A DNA stretch of 64,000 bases from Paraprevotella sp. (GTDB lineage: Bacteria > Bacteroidota > Bacteroidia > Bacteroidales > Bacteroidaceae): the NCBI GenBank assembly GCA_017937925.1, contig JAGBCQ010000008.1:140032-204031 (forward strand), given 5' to 3'. Numbering within the stretch: position 1 is the stretch's first letter; the number at the start of each line of letters is the position of its first letter. Both the position numbers and the translations under genes were made by a program. This document shows positions 56,345 through 64,000 of this stretch, in pieces. Under the pieces are notes generated by a model that saw only the letters and a list, made by a program, of their open reading frames with translations, ran no database searches and was not told the DNA's origin.

Positions 56345-57151
56345 TTATTGCCGTGCGCTTTTTTCTTGGTCTATTTTTTGGAAATCTTTCATGCGCAGTA
56401 CAAAACTATTTGTCAAATACTTAGCACGTACAACTTCATTCTCGGACAGATATTCCGGAGTACCTTGAAACAAAATCTGACCTTCAAACAACATATATGC
56501 ACGATCGGTTATACATAACGTATCTTCAACATTATGGTCCGTAATCAGCACTCCGATATTACGTTGTTTTAATTTCCAAACTATATATTGTATATCTTCT
56601 ACAGCAATAGGGTCAACTCCGGCGAAGGGCTCGTCCAACATAATAAATTTAGGATCTATAGCTAAACATCGTGCAATTTCTGTTCTGCGTCGCTCACCTC
56701 CGGACAATCTATCTCCAAAATTTTTACGTACTTTTTGTAACGAAAACTCCGAAATCAAACTCTCCAACTTTTCTTTTTGATATTCTTTTGGTTTTCCCGT
56801 CATCTCCAAAACAGACGCAATATTATCTTCCACCGTCATCTTTCGGAAAACAGAGGCTTCTTGTGCCAAATAACCTATACCATTACGTGCTCTTTTATAG
56901 ACCGGATCTTTCGTTATCTCTATATCACCAATGAATATTTTTCCGGCATTAGGAACGACTAGACCTGTAGTCATGTAAAACGAGGTTGTTTTTCCGGCTC
57001 CATTTGGTCCTAGAAGACCTACTATCTCACCTTGCTTAACATCAAACGACACATTATTAACAACGGTCCGTTTACCATAGGTCTTCACTAATCCTTCCGT
57101 TCGAAGAACTAAACCTTCGTTTTGACTATCTTGAGTGATTATATCTGACAT
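56345..57151 (-). CDS. lptB: LPS export ABC transporter ATP-binding protein LptB
   Basis: 268 residues from the ATG at 57151 (MSDIITQDSQ); the longer ORF start at 57178 is upstream of the -7 box. Walker A GLLGPNGAGKTTSFYM (~44-59), signature LSGGERRRTEIARCLA (~150-165), Walker B FIMLDEPFAGVDP. Near-identical pattern to LptB of other Bacteroidales. It powers extraction of LPS from the inner membrane; the OstA-like protein at 44369 may belong to the same pathway. Confidence 0.93.
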   Translation of the reverse strand: MSDIITQDSQNEGLVLRTEGLVKTYGKRTVVNNVSFDVKQGEIVGLLGPNGAGKTTSFYMTTGLVVPNAGKIFIGDIEITKDPVYKRARNGIGYLAQEASVFRKMTVEDNIASVLEMTGKPKEYQKEKLESLISEFSLQKVRKNFGDRLSGGERRRTEIARCLAIDPKFIMLDEPFAGVDPIAVEDIQYIVWKLKQRNIGVLITDHNVEDTLCITDRAYMLFEGQILFQGTPEYLSENEVVRAKYLTNSFVLRMKDFQKIDQEKSARQ

Positions 57152-57167
57152 AAGCTTATTTTGAGGA

Positions 57168-57175
57168 CAAAAGTA
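57168..57175 (-). promoter_or_regulatory. Promoter -7 element for lptB
   Basis: Reverse strand TACTTTTG, 17 bp before the ATG at 57151. Decides that start over 57178. Confidence 0.5.
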
Positions 57176-57248
57176 CAAATTTTGCGTTAAAAAACTGCCT
57201 CGTTTTACAAAACTATTTAAAATTGGAACACCTTTTAAGGATTTTCAC

Positions 57249-57257
57249 TAATTTTGC
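57249..57257 (+). promoter_or_regulatory. Promoter -7 element for the mlaE-mlaF pair
   Basis: TAATTTTGC, 29 bp before the ATG at 57287; TTGG lies 22 bp upstream. It overlaps the TTG at 57254 that begins the longest ORF, so that start is rejected. Confidence 0.55.
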
Positions 57258-57286
57258 ATAGTACAAAATGGTATAAGTTAGTTATC

Positions 57287-58033
57287 ATGCTATTCATAAA
57301 AAGTCTATCCACATTCGGGAAATACCTATTGTTGATGCAACGTACATTCTCGCGACCGGAAAGGATGAGAATGTTTTTCAAACAATATATCAAGGAAATG
57401 TACCAATTAGGTGTCAACTCTATTGGAATTGTTTTATTGATTTCTTTCTTTATTGGCGCTGTAATTTGCATACAACTCAAATTAAACATTGAAAGTGCTT
57501 GGATGCCAAAATTTGTTACCGGATTTACTACGCGTGAAATTATGCTCTTGGAATTTTCGTCATCCATAATGTGTTTGATACTTGCAGGAAAAGTCGGTTC
57601 AAACATTGCTTCAGAAATTGGCACAATGCGAATCACGCAACAAATTGATGCGTTAGAGATTATGGGTGTCAACTCTGCTAACTATCTCATTCTGCCAAAG
57701 ATTACAGGAATGATTACAATGATGCCTTTTTTGGTCTGTTTCAGTATTTTCTCAGGTATTTTAGGAGCGTACGCCACTTCTGTTATAGGACACATTATCA
57801 CCATTGACGATTTGACATTGGGTTTACAGCATGACTTCAACGACTGGTATGTTTGGATGGGAGTCATCAAATCAATATTCTTTTCATTTATCATAACGAG
57901 CGTTTCTGCCTTTTACGGTTATACCGTAGAAGGAGGTTCAGTAGAAGTAGGAAAAGCCAGTACCGAATCTGTCGTAAGTAGCAGTGTACTTATATTATTT
58001 TCTGATGTATTATTAACTCACTTACTATCATAA
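57287..58033 (+). CDS. MlaE family ABC transporter permease
   Basis: 248 residues, integral membrane. MlaE/YrbE motifs: MYQLGVNSIGIVLLISFFIGAV (first helix region), ILAGKVGSNIASEIGTMRITQQIDALEIMGVN (the conserved GxxGxxxxAELGTMRxxEQIDAL box) and a C-terminal helix. MlaE-type systems move phospholipids between membranes for outer-membrane asymmetry. Its stop overlaps the start of the ATPase gene by one base. Confidence 0.9.
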   Translation: MLFIKSLSTFGKYLLLMQRTFSRPERMRMFFKQYIKEMYQLGVNSIGIVLLISFFIGAVICIQLKLNIESAWMPKFVTGFTTREIMLLEFSSSIMCLILAGKVGSNIASEIGTMRITQQIDALEIMGVNSANYLILPKITGMITMMPFLVCFSIFSGILGAYATSVIGHIITIDDLTLGLQHDFNDWYVWMGVIKSIFFSFIITSVSAFYGYTVEGGSVEVGKASTESVVSSSVLILFSDVLLTHLLS

Positions 58034-58788
58034 TGATTGAAATTAAATCTCTATATAAATCTTTTGAAGATAAAGAAGTCCTCAAAGACATCAATAGTAT
58101 CTTCGAAAATGGGAAAACCAACCTAATCATTGGACAAAGCGGTTCCGGCAAAACTGTTTTAATGAAATGTATTGTCGGTTTATTTAGGCCTACGAGCGGA
58201 CAAATCCTTTACGACGGTAGAGATTTAGTATGCATGAATAAAAGTGAATGGAAACTACTTCGCAGAGAAATGGGTATGATTTTTCAAAGTGCTGCATTAT
58301 TTGATTCAATGACAGTCCTAGAAAATGTGATGTTTCCATTAGACATGTTTTCGAACGACTCATATAGTGCAAGAGTTAAACGAGCACAATTTTGTTTGGA
58401 TAGAGTTAATTTATTAGATGCCCAAAACAAATTTCCTGATGAGATAAGTGGTGGTATGCAAAAGAGAGTTGCTATCGCTAGAGCTATTGCTTTGAATCCA
58501 AAATACCTTTTCTGTGATGAGCCGAATTCCGGACTAGACCCTAAAACATCATTGGTCATAGATGAACTCATTCATGATATCACAGTGGATTTTAACATGA
58601 CAACCATTGTCAATACTCACGATATGAATTCTGTAATGGGTATTGGAGATAATATCCTTTATATCCAAGAAGGCATCAAGGAATGGCAAGGCAACAAAGA
58701 CCAAATAATGAATTCAACCAACGAACATTTGAATAGCTTTATCTTTGCCTCCGATTTATTCCGTAAAGTCAAGGAAGCCAACAAATAA
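58033..58788 (+). CDS. MlaF-like ABC transporter ATP-binding protein
   Basis: 251 residues. Walker A IIGQSGSGKTVLMKCI (~35-50), Q-loop GMIFQSAALFDSMTVLENV, signature ISGGMQKRVAIARAIA (~140-155), Walker B LFCDEPNSGLDP. This pattern matches MlaF. It is translationally coupled to the MlaE-like permease; no MCE-domain (MlaD) gene follows, since the next gene is convergent. Confidence 0.92.
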   Translation: MIEIKSLYKSFEDKEVLKDINSIFENGKTNLIIGQSGSGKTVLMKCIVGLFRPTSGQILYDGRDLVCMNKSEWKLLRREMGMIFQSAALFDSMTVLENVMFPLDMFSNDSYSARVKRAQFCLDRVNLLDAQNKFPDEISGGMQKRVAIARAIALNPKYLFCDEPNSGLDPKTSLVIDELIHDITVDFNMTTIVNTHDMNSVMGIGDNILYIQEGIKEWQGNKDQIMNSTNEHLNSFIFASDLFRKVKEANK

Positions 58789-58817
58789 ACTATATAGTCA
58801 AATAGATTTATTACTTA

Positions 58818-59204
58818 TTATTGCATTTTCCAAACAGAACCACACTTTACCATAGGTAAAACAATATTCTCTATTGTACTATCTGAAAAAACAACTTCCA
58901 AAAACACTCTCGCAAAATCTCCATCCTCTTGGCTTTCTACCGCCCGTGCAGCAACAAAACCGCCATGAGCTTTTTTCTCTCTTTCTATATATTGAGATAC
59001 CAAATCACACATTTGCTCTTTATAACCCTGCGGCATACTATCACAATACGCTATACCTTCTACAAACTTATCGCATTGTTCCTCCATCAAGAATACATAA
59101 TATTTCTCTGCAGCAGAATCAGCATCCAACTTCCATCTACTACAAGATGCTCCTATTATCACCAAAAACAATACAAGTATAACGTGAATAATATATTTCA
59201 TCAC
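58818..59204 (-). CDS. Small lipoprotein (DUF4878-like)
   Basis: 128 residues. Lipobox in [15 protein letters not shown] (Cys ~21). The mature part, with [22 protein letters not shown] and a final strand [15 protein letters not shown], resembles the DUF4878/NTF2-like lipoprotein family, a moderate-confidence reading. Its start overlaps the der stop by 4 bp (59201-59204), so it is translationally coupled to der; the function is unknown. Confidence 0.75.
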   Translation of the reverse strand: MMKYIIHVILVLFLVIIGASCSRWKLDADSAAEKYYVFLMEEQCDKFVEGIAYCDSMPQGYKEQMCDLVSQYIEREKKAHGGFVAARAVESQEDGDFARVFLEVVFSDSTIENIVLPMVKCGSVWKMQ

Positions 59205-60514
59205 TTTTGTCGAATAAATATATTAATAGGCGTTCCACTGAAATCCCAGCGTTCTCTGATTTTGTTCTCCAAAAAACGACGATATGGTTCCTTTACATAC
59301 TGGGGGAGGTTGGCATAAAACACAAAAGACGGGATTTGTGTTTCCGGCAACTGCATACAATATTTTATCTTAATGTACTTACCTTTAATTGATGGTGGTG
59401 GGTAAGCCTCTATCAAAGGCAACATTTCTTCATTTAACTTTGCTGTAGAAACACGTTTCTTTCGGTTATGATATACATCCTTTGCAGTCTCTAACACTTT
59501 AAAGATACGTTGTTTGGTCAAGGCTGATGCAAAAATAATAGGAAAATCATCAAATGGAGCCATACGATGACGAATGGCATATTCATACTCATTCATTACC
59601 GTACTCGTTTTTTCTTCCACTAAATCCCATTTATTAACAACCACAACTAAACTCTTGTTGTTTTTTTGAATCAACTGAAATATATTCAAATCCTGAGACT
59701 CTATACCTCTTTCTGCATCTATCATTAAAATACAAACATCAGAATTCTCAATAGCACGTATAGAACGCATTACGGAATAATACTCCAAGTCTTCATTTAC
59801 CTTATTCTTTTTACGTATTCCAGCTGTATCTACAAGGTAAAAATCAAATCCGAATTTGTTATAACGAGTATATATTGAATCGCGAGTTGTTCCTGCGATA
59901 TCTGTCACTATATTACGTTCTTCACCAATAAAGGAGTTTATCAAACTGGATTTACCGGCATTAGGGCGTCCAACTACTGCAAAACGGGGGATATTCTCGT
60001 CCGTTTCATCATCTTTTTCTTTTGGGAACTTTTCTACAATAAGATCTAACAACTCACCGGTACCACTACCTGTCGCAGCTGAGATACAATAAGGATCACC
60101 TAATCCCAACGCATAAAATTCGGCAGAACTATATATCCATTCATTTGTATCTGCCTTGTTAGCAACAAGGATAACTGGTTTCTTTGTCCTACGTAATATA
60201 TTAGCTACGGCTTCATCCAAATCCGTTACACCATTTCTTACATCGACCAAAAACAATATCACGTCTGCCTCTTCTGTAGCTAAAGTAACTTGTTTACGGA
60301 TTTCTTCCTCAAAAATATCATCAGAGTTCACAACCCAACCACCGGTATCAATTACAGAAAAATCACGACCAATCCATTCTGATTTACCATACTGACGGTC
60401 ACGTGTAGTTCCGGCTTCGTCACTAACTATCGCATGACGCGTTTTAGTCAAGCGATTAAACAAGGTTGATTTACCTACATTCGGGCGACCTACGATAGCT
60501 ACTATATTTCCCAT
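59201..60514 (-). CDS. der: Ribosome biogenesis GTPase Der
   Basis: 437 residues with two tandem G domains: G1 [16 protein letters not shown] (~8-23) and [16 protein letters not shown] (~180-195), each with DTGG/DTAG (G3) and NKAD/NKWD (G4), and a C-terminal KH-like domain ([13 protein letters not shown]). 50S subunit assembly. It follows era by 33 bp on the same strand. Confidence 0.97.
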   Translation of the reverse strand: MGNIVAIVGRPNVGKSTLFNRLTKTRHAIVSDEAGTTRDRQYGKSEWIGRDFSVIDTGGWVVNSDDIFEEEIRKQVTLATEEADVILFLVDVRNGVTDLDEAVANILRRTKKPVILVANKADTNEWIYSSAEFYALGLGDPYCISAATGSGTGELLDLIVEKFPKEKDDETDENIPRFAVVGRPNAGKSSLINSFIGEERNIVTDIAGTTRDSIYTRYNKFGFDFYLVDTAGIRKKNKVNEDLEYYSVMRSIRAIENSDVCILMIDAERGIESQDLNIFQLIQKNNKSLVVVVNKWDLVEEKTSTVMNEYEYAIRHRMAPFDDFPIIFASALTKQRIFKVLETAKDVYHNRKKRVSTAKLNEEMLPLIEAYPPPSIKGKYIKIKYCMQLPETQIPSFVFYANLPQYVKEPYRRFLENKIRERWDFSGTPINIFIRQK

Positions 60515-60547
60515 ATATTTATCTATTATGGCTTCACAGCCTTATTA

Positions 60548-61432
60548 TTAATCTAAATTATAACCAAAGTTTTTCAAAGCTTTATCTGAACTTCTCCAGT
60601 CTTTATCCACTTTTACGAAAGTTTCCAAGAAGATACTTTTCCCAAAGAACTTTTCTAATGTCTTTCTAGCCTCTGTCGCTACTTTTTTCAAAGCCACGCC
60701 TTGATGACCTATAATAATACCCTTCTGTGATTCGCGCTCTACATAAATTACTACACTGATTTGGATATTCTTCGCATCCTCCTTAAATCGTTCAACTACG
60801 ACCTCAACCGAGTATGGTATCTCCTTATCGTAATATAACAAAATCTTCTCCCTGATAATTTCTGTCACGAAAAAACGAGCGGGTTTATCCGTCCATTGAT
60901 CTTTCCCAAAATATGGCGGCGAATCCGGTAAAAGGTCCTTAATTCTCCGTAATACCATGTCCACATTAAATTTACACAAGGCGGATATCGGAATAATTTC
61001 AGCTTGAGGCAATGCTTGATGCCATTCCTCTACCTTTGCAGTCAAATCCTGTTGATTACTTATGTCAATTTTATTTATTAACAACAAGACCGGCACGTCC
61101 ATTTTTGCAACCTTTTGTAGAAAATCAGCATTCTTATCGGGCGTTTCAACCATATCCGTAACATATAGTAAAACATCTGCATCCTGCAATGCTGACTCCG
61201 AAAAACTCAACATTGATTCTTGCAGTTTATAGTTTGGTTTCAATACTCCCGGAGTATCTGAAAAGCATATTTGCATATCCTCTGTATTCAATATGCCCAT
61301 GATACGATGACGTGTTGTTTGTGCCTTAAACGTAGCTATTGAGATTCGTTCACCTACTAACAAATTCATCAAAGTGGACTTACCGACATTCGGATTTCCT
61401 ACTATATTTACAAAACCTGCTTTATGCGCCAT
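60548..61432 (-). CDS. era: GTPase Era
   Basis: 294 residues: G1 [18 protein letters not shown] (~10-27), G3 DTPGVLKP (~60), G4 NKID (~124), and a C-terminal KH domain with GIIIGHQGVALKKVATEARKTLEKFFGK-type GxxG loop. Binds the 3' end of 16S rRNA in 30S maturation. In many Bacteroidetes fabH lies between rpmF and era; here only 164 bp lie there. Confidence 0.97.
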   Translation of the reverse strand: MAHKAGFVNIVGNPNVGKSTLMNLLVGERISIATFKAQTTRHRIMGILNTEDMQICFSDTPGVLKPNYKLQESMLSFSESALQDADVLLYVTDMVETPDKNADFLQKVAKMDVPVLLLINKIDISNQQDLTAKVEEWHQALPQAEIIPISALCKFNVDMVLRRIKDLLPDSPPYFGKDQWTDKPARFFVTEIIREKILLYYDKEIPYSVEVVVERFKEDAKNIQISVVIYVERESQKGIIIGHQGVALKKVATEARKTLEKFFGKSIFLETFVKVDKDWRSSDKALKNFGYNLD

Positions 61433-61452
61433 TCGTCATTATTCCTAAACAA

Positions 61453-61482
61453 AAGAACGCATCTACTTACGGATGCATTCTT
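61453..61482. other. Stem-loop in the era leader
   Basis: AAGAACGCATC (61453-61463) and GATGCATTCTT (61472-61482) pair with one mismatch and an 8-nt loop, 20 bp upstream of era. On the reverse strand it is followed by TTTG, so it might be a weak terminator or a leader structure. Confidence 0.4.
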
Positions 61483-61545
61483 CCTATAATTTATTCTATT
61501 AACTCCCCTTGCTCCTCTACTTACTCATAAGAAGTATGGACATCA

Positions 61546-61579
61546 GAAAAAAAGAGCCGGAGAGTAAAACTCTCTGGCT
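61546..61579 (-). terminator. Terminator of the DUF177-rpmF operon
   Basis: Hairpin from AGCC-x-GAGAGT ... ACTCTC-x-GGCT (61555-61579) on the reverse strand, followed by a seven-T run. It lies 18 bp after the rpmF stop and separates rpmF from era. Confidence 0.85.
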
Positions 61580-61596
61580 ATATTCTACTGCTACGA

Positions 61597-61782
61597 TTAA
61601 ACTGCAACTTCTTTCTCAATAGCCACCTTACCTCTGTAATAACCACAGGTAGGGCAAACTGTGTGATAGATGTGGAATGCACCACAATTTGGGCAAACTG
61701 CCAACGTAGGTGCTACTGCCTTATCGTGAGTTCTTCTCTTAAGAGTTCTCGTCTTTGACTGTCTTCTTTTAGGATGTGCCAT
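61597..61782 (-). CDS. rpmF: 50S ribosomal protein L32
   Basis: 61 residues. MAHPKRRQSKTRTLKRRTHD start and the zinc ribbon CPNCGAFHIYHTVCPTCGYY with four Cys (~30-46), the C+ form of L32. It follows the DUF177 gene by 12 bp, the usual yceD-rpmF pair. Confidence 0.97.
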   Translation of the reverse strand: MAHPKRRQSKTRTLKRRTHDKAVAPTLAVCPNCGAFHIYHTVCPTCGYYRGKVAIEKEVAV

Positions 61783-61794
61783 TTTCTTTAATCT

Positions 61795-62346
61795 TTAATT
61801 GTTATCTAATATTTTCTTTAATTCATTCCATCGTGGATCCGTAACGCCTTCCACCTTTTCTGTCGTTTCCGCTTCACCATCTACATCTTGTGACACATTT
61901 ACCAAATGTTGTTTCAGCGCATTTATCATTTCTTCGTTGCATTGTCCATCTTTGTGAACATGAACCAAAGGTATTTGCAATGCTATAAACTCATAAATAT
62001 ACCATGCCACATTCAACTCCGCATCATCTTCTTCAACCACTACCATATCACCGTCATCCACAAAACTATCGCCCAATTTAACTTTCAGCTCATTTTCAGT
62101 TCTGATAGTCACATTGACATTATCAAGACAACGATCACACGGAACTTGAACGACTCCTTCTATTTTAAAATCAAACATGAAAGTCCCTGCGGTTTCATTT
62201 ACCCTCAAATCAACTATCACGTTTCCCGATTTCACCAACGTCGCTTCGATGGCTTCAAAAAACGAATCACTCAACTCAAACCTATACGTTAACCCTTCAC
62301 AAGGTAACTGCCTTAGGTCTATTTTATATCTATCGAGTATATTCAT
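61795..62346 (-). CDS. DUF177 (YceD-like) protein
   Basis: 183 residues. The YceD/DUF177 core VVQVPCDRCLDNVNVTIRTE (Cys pair at ~100-103) and DDGDMVVVEEDDAELNVAWYIYEFIALQIPLV are clear. In other bacteria the family is linked to 23S rRNA metabolism and always precedes rpmF. A TAAATTTGC promoter box ends 8 bp before the ATG, so the mRNA could be nearly leaderless. Confidence 0.92.
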   Translation of the reverse strand: MNILDRYKIDLRQLPCEGLTYRFELSDSFFEAIEATLVKSGNVIVDLRVNETAGTFMFDFKIEGVVQVPCDRCLDNVNVTIRTENELKVKLGDSFVDDGDMVVVEEDDAELNVAWYIYEFIALQIPLVHVHKDGQCNEEMINALKQHLVNVSQDVDGEAETTEKVEGVTDPRWNELKKILDNN

Positions 62347-62353
62347 TCGGGGT

Positions 62354-62362
62354 GCAAATTTA
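62354..62362 (-). promoter_or_regulatory. Promoter -7 element for DUF177-rpmF
   Basis: Reverse strand TAAATTTGC. Only 7 bp separate it from the DUF177 ATG, so transcription would start at or just before the start codon. Confidence 0.55.
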
Positions 62363-62436
62363 CAAAAAAATAACTTAGTAGCACAAGGAAACTCTAAAAA
62401 TCTTAGATTTCATTTCCTTTTATTACAAAAATAGTC

Positions 62437-63606
62437 TCAAAGTTCCACTCTGAAAGTCGTACCGACTCCTATTTCGGAACGTTTTACAAAAATACGCCCC
62501 TTATGATATTCTTCTATAATACGTTTGGCTAATGACAAACCTAACCCCCAACCCCTCTTTTTAGTTGTAAAACCGGGGCTAAATACTGTTTGAAATCTAT
62601 TTTTTGTTATTCCCTTACCTGTATCTTCAACTTCTACTACAACCTTATCTTGTTCTTCAAAAGCCGTTATAGTAATACGTCCCTGCCCTTCCATTGCATC
62701 AATCGCATTTTTACAAAGATTCTCTATGACCCATTCAAACAAGGAAGAACACATATTTACCTTTATTGGAGTTTCCGGCAAGTTTGTAATAATATTTACT
62801 TTATTAGAAGCTCTTACAGCTATATATTCAACTACTCGTTCCAAAAGGGCATTCAGATTTTCTTCGTGTGGCTCCGGTAAAGAGCCTATTTTAGAGAAAC
62901 GTTCTGCAACCCTCTCAAGTCGGCGCACATCTTTCCCCATTTCTGGTATCAGTTCGTCATTCGGATATGTCTCTTTTAAAACCTCAACCCATGCCATAAG
63001 CGAAGATATGGGCGTACCTAACTGATGTGCTGTTTCTTTTGACAAACCTACCCAAACTCTGTTTTGTTCTGCCCGCTTGGACGTTAATAATGCGAACAAA
63101 GCTACAAAGACAAATATCAAAACAACGCCTAATTGTATATAAGGATAGGATGTTAATCGTTTCAACATAATGGAATCATCATAGCATATCTCCATATAAT
63201 CATCTTCTTCCGAGTTCTGTGCATCTTCGTTCAAGTAAATTCGTATAACCTTACCGTCATGATACATTTCTTCAGCCAAACGTTGAACTTCTCTTACACT
63301 ATCCGCAGCATTTTTGGCATTTAGTGTTAGATTACGATAACTTTGAATATCTCCACCTTTATATTGTACTATTACAGGAATATTATCGTTCCCATTCAGA
63401 ACTTTTAAAACTAGTGAGACATCTGTTTCTTCATTGGCTTCATTTAAAGTACGCATAGCATCCGCCCAAACTTCCATGTTTCGGCGCTCTCCTTCCGCTA
63501 GGTCACGCACTAATAGATGTGAAACGAAAAGGGAACCGACCGCAATTATTATTGCCATCGTTATCAATAAAAACTTTACTTGCCGTATCCTGTCATACCA
63601 CTGCAT
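62437..63606 (-). CDS. Membrane sensor histidine kinase
   Basis: 389 residues. Two membrane helices (~12-33 and ~155-175) flank a ~120-residue periplasmic sensor region. The H box is GLSKETAHQLGTPISSLMAW (His ~193), the N box WVIENLCKNAIDAMEG, then VEVEDTGKGI (G1) and KRGWGLGLSLAKRII (G2). It belongs to the HisKA-HATPase class. No response regulator is adjacent in the window. Orphan kinase by context; the signal is unknown. Confidence 0.92.
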   Translation of the reverse strand: MQWYDRIRQVKFLLITMAIIIAVGSLFVSHLLVRDLAEGERRNMEVWADAMRTLNEANEETDVSLVLKVLNGNDNIPVIVQYKGGDIQSYRNLTLNAKNAADSVREVQRLAEEMYHDGKVIRIYLNEDAQNSEEDDYMEICYDDSIMLKRLTSYPYIQLGVVLIFVFVALFALLTSKRAEQNRVWVGLSKETAHQLGTPISSLMAWVEVLKETYPNDELIPEMGKDVRRLERVAERFSKIGSLPEPHEENLNALLERVVEYIAVRASNKVNIITNLPETPIKVNMCSSLFEWVIENLCKNAIDAMEGQGRITITAFEEQDKVVVEVEDTGKGITKNRFQTVFSPGFTTKKRGWGLGLSLAKRIIEEYHKGRIFVKRSEIGVGTTFRVEL

Positions 63607-63634
63607 AATATTTACCTTTTCTGTATAAAACGCA

Positions 63635-63642
63635 CAAATATA
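63635..63642 (-). promoter_or_regulatory. Promoter -7 element for the histidine kinase
   Basis: Reverse strand TATATTTG, 28 bp before the ATG at 63606. Confidence 0.45.
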
Positions 63643-63688
63643 CTATTTTATTGCTATATTCCCTAGAATATCTAAAACTCCAAGTACT

Positions 63689-64000
63689 CTGTCATTTCAA
63701 ACGTATGTGAGAAATCTCTCCTCCACAACCCTGTCATTCTGACGACCAAAGGGAGGAAGAATCTCGTTTATGCTATCAAAAGATCCCTCGTCGCTATCGC
63801 TCTGTCGGGATGACATTATAAAGAGGAATATAACTCCCCTCCCTTGTGGAGGGGACGGAGGTGGTCTTCAATCCTGTCATTCTGACGACCGTAGGGAGGA
63901 AGAATCTCTTTCATTTGCAAGTAACAACAAGATCCCTCGTCGCTTCGCTCTGTCTGGATGACATTATAAAGAGGAATATAACTCCCCTCCCTTGCGGAGG
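63689..64000. repeat. Intergenic palindromic repeat cluster with a two-copy ~145-bp tandem repeat
   Basis: The last 394 bp hold no credible gene. GTCATTCTGACGACC occurs at ~63733 and ~63876, AGATCCCTCGTCGC in both units, and AAGAGGAATATAACTCCCCTCCC at 63821 and 63969, so a unit of ~143-148 bp is repeated in tandem and runs off the window. Each unit contains an imperfect GTCATTCTGAC ... GTCGGGATGAC palindrome related to copies A and B. Confidence 0.75.

Noticed and set aside
63770-63961. 63-codon ORF in the terminal repeats
   Set aside because: It lies entirely inside the palindromic tandem repeat and has no coding character.

Overview
The window looks like the chromosome of a Bacteroidales bacterium, most probably Prevotellaceae. 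The reasons are the protein families present (PorU/PorV of the type IX secretion system, a DUF4290 protein, a FISUMP-type protein, an OstA-like protein beside two parvulins, and large secreted proteins ending in a short Y-x-L-x-G-R ... G tail), the frequent TAnnTTTG promoter -7 elements with few recognisable Shine-Dalgarno sites, and a moderate G+C. Genus-level assignment is inference.

Layout. 1-513 is the start of murA, downstream of tsaB and a DUF4290 gene; divergent from these run yicC, gmk, a small membrane protein, nadD and a membrane lipoprotein (to 5391). 5504-19474 holds secreted enzymes: an M64-like metallopeptidase, a parallel beta-helix/FG-GAP protein and a GH29-like alpha-L-fucosidase, with a divergent AraC regulator, then a DUF6055 zinc-protease-like protein. 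19812-25927 is an operon FAA hydrolase - porU - porV - ispF; PorU/PorV are the machinery that processes type IX cargo, so the preceding large secreted proteins are plausible clients.

26000-32860 is an accessory island wedged between that operon and the translation cluster tsf-rpsB-rpsI-rplM. It holds a 5'-truncated FISUMP gene that carries a 39-bp exact copy of an internal piece of tsf, a NYN-domain protein, a 1255-residue protein with three CbxX-type AAA+ modules, an ORF that joins a DHH-like domain to the C-terminal half of a Cmr6-like RAMP protein, and frameshifted remnants of an RT-Cas1 gene and of another RAMP protein. I read it as the wreck of a type III-B CRISPR-Cas locus next to an apparently intact AAA+/NYN operon of unknown function, the best candidate here for an undescribed system. 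No CRISPR array is visible.

35900-63600 is mostly housekeeping: a GNAT acetyltransferase, asnS, an RsuA/RluB-type pseudouridine synthase, purB, two identical tRNA-Val genes, trpS, mutL, an envelope cluster (OstA-like protein and two parvulin isomerases), guaB, recQ, clpX, clpP, tig, lptB, an MlaE/MlaF-like transporter pair, a lipoprotein, der, era, rpmF, a DUF177 gene and a membrane sensor histidine kinase. Dispersed palindromic repeat elements (MITE/REP-like) occur at about 15730, 36450 and 63690-64000.
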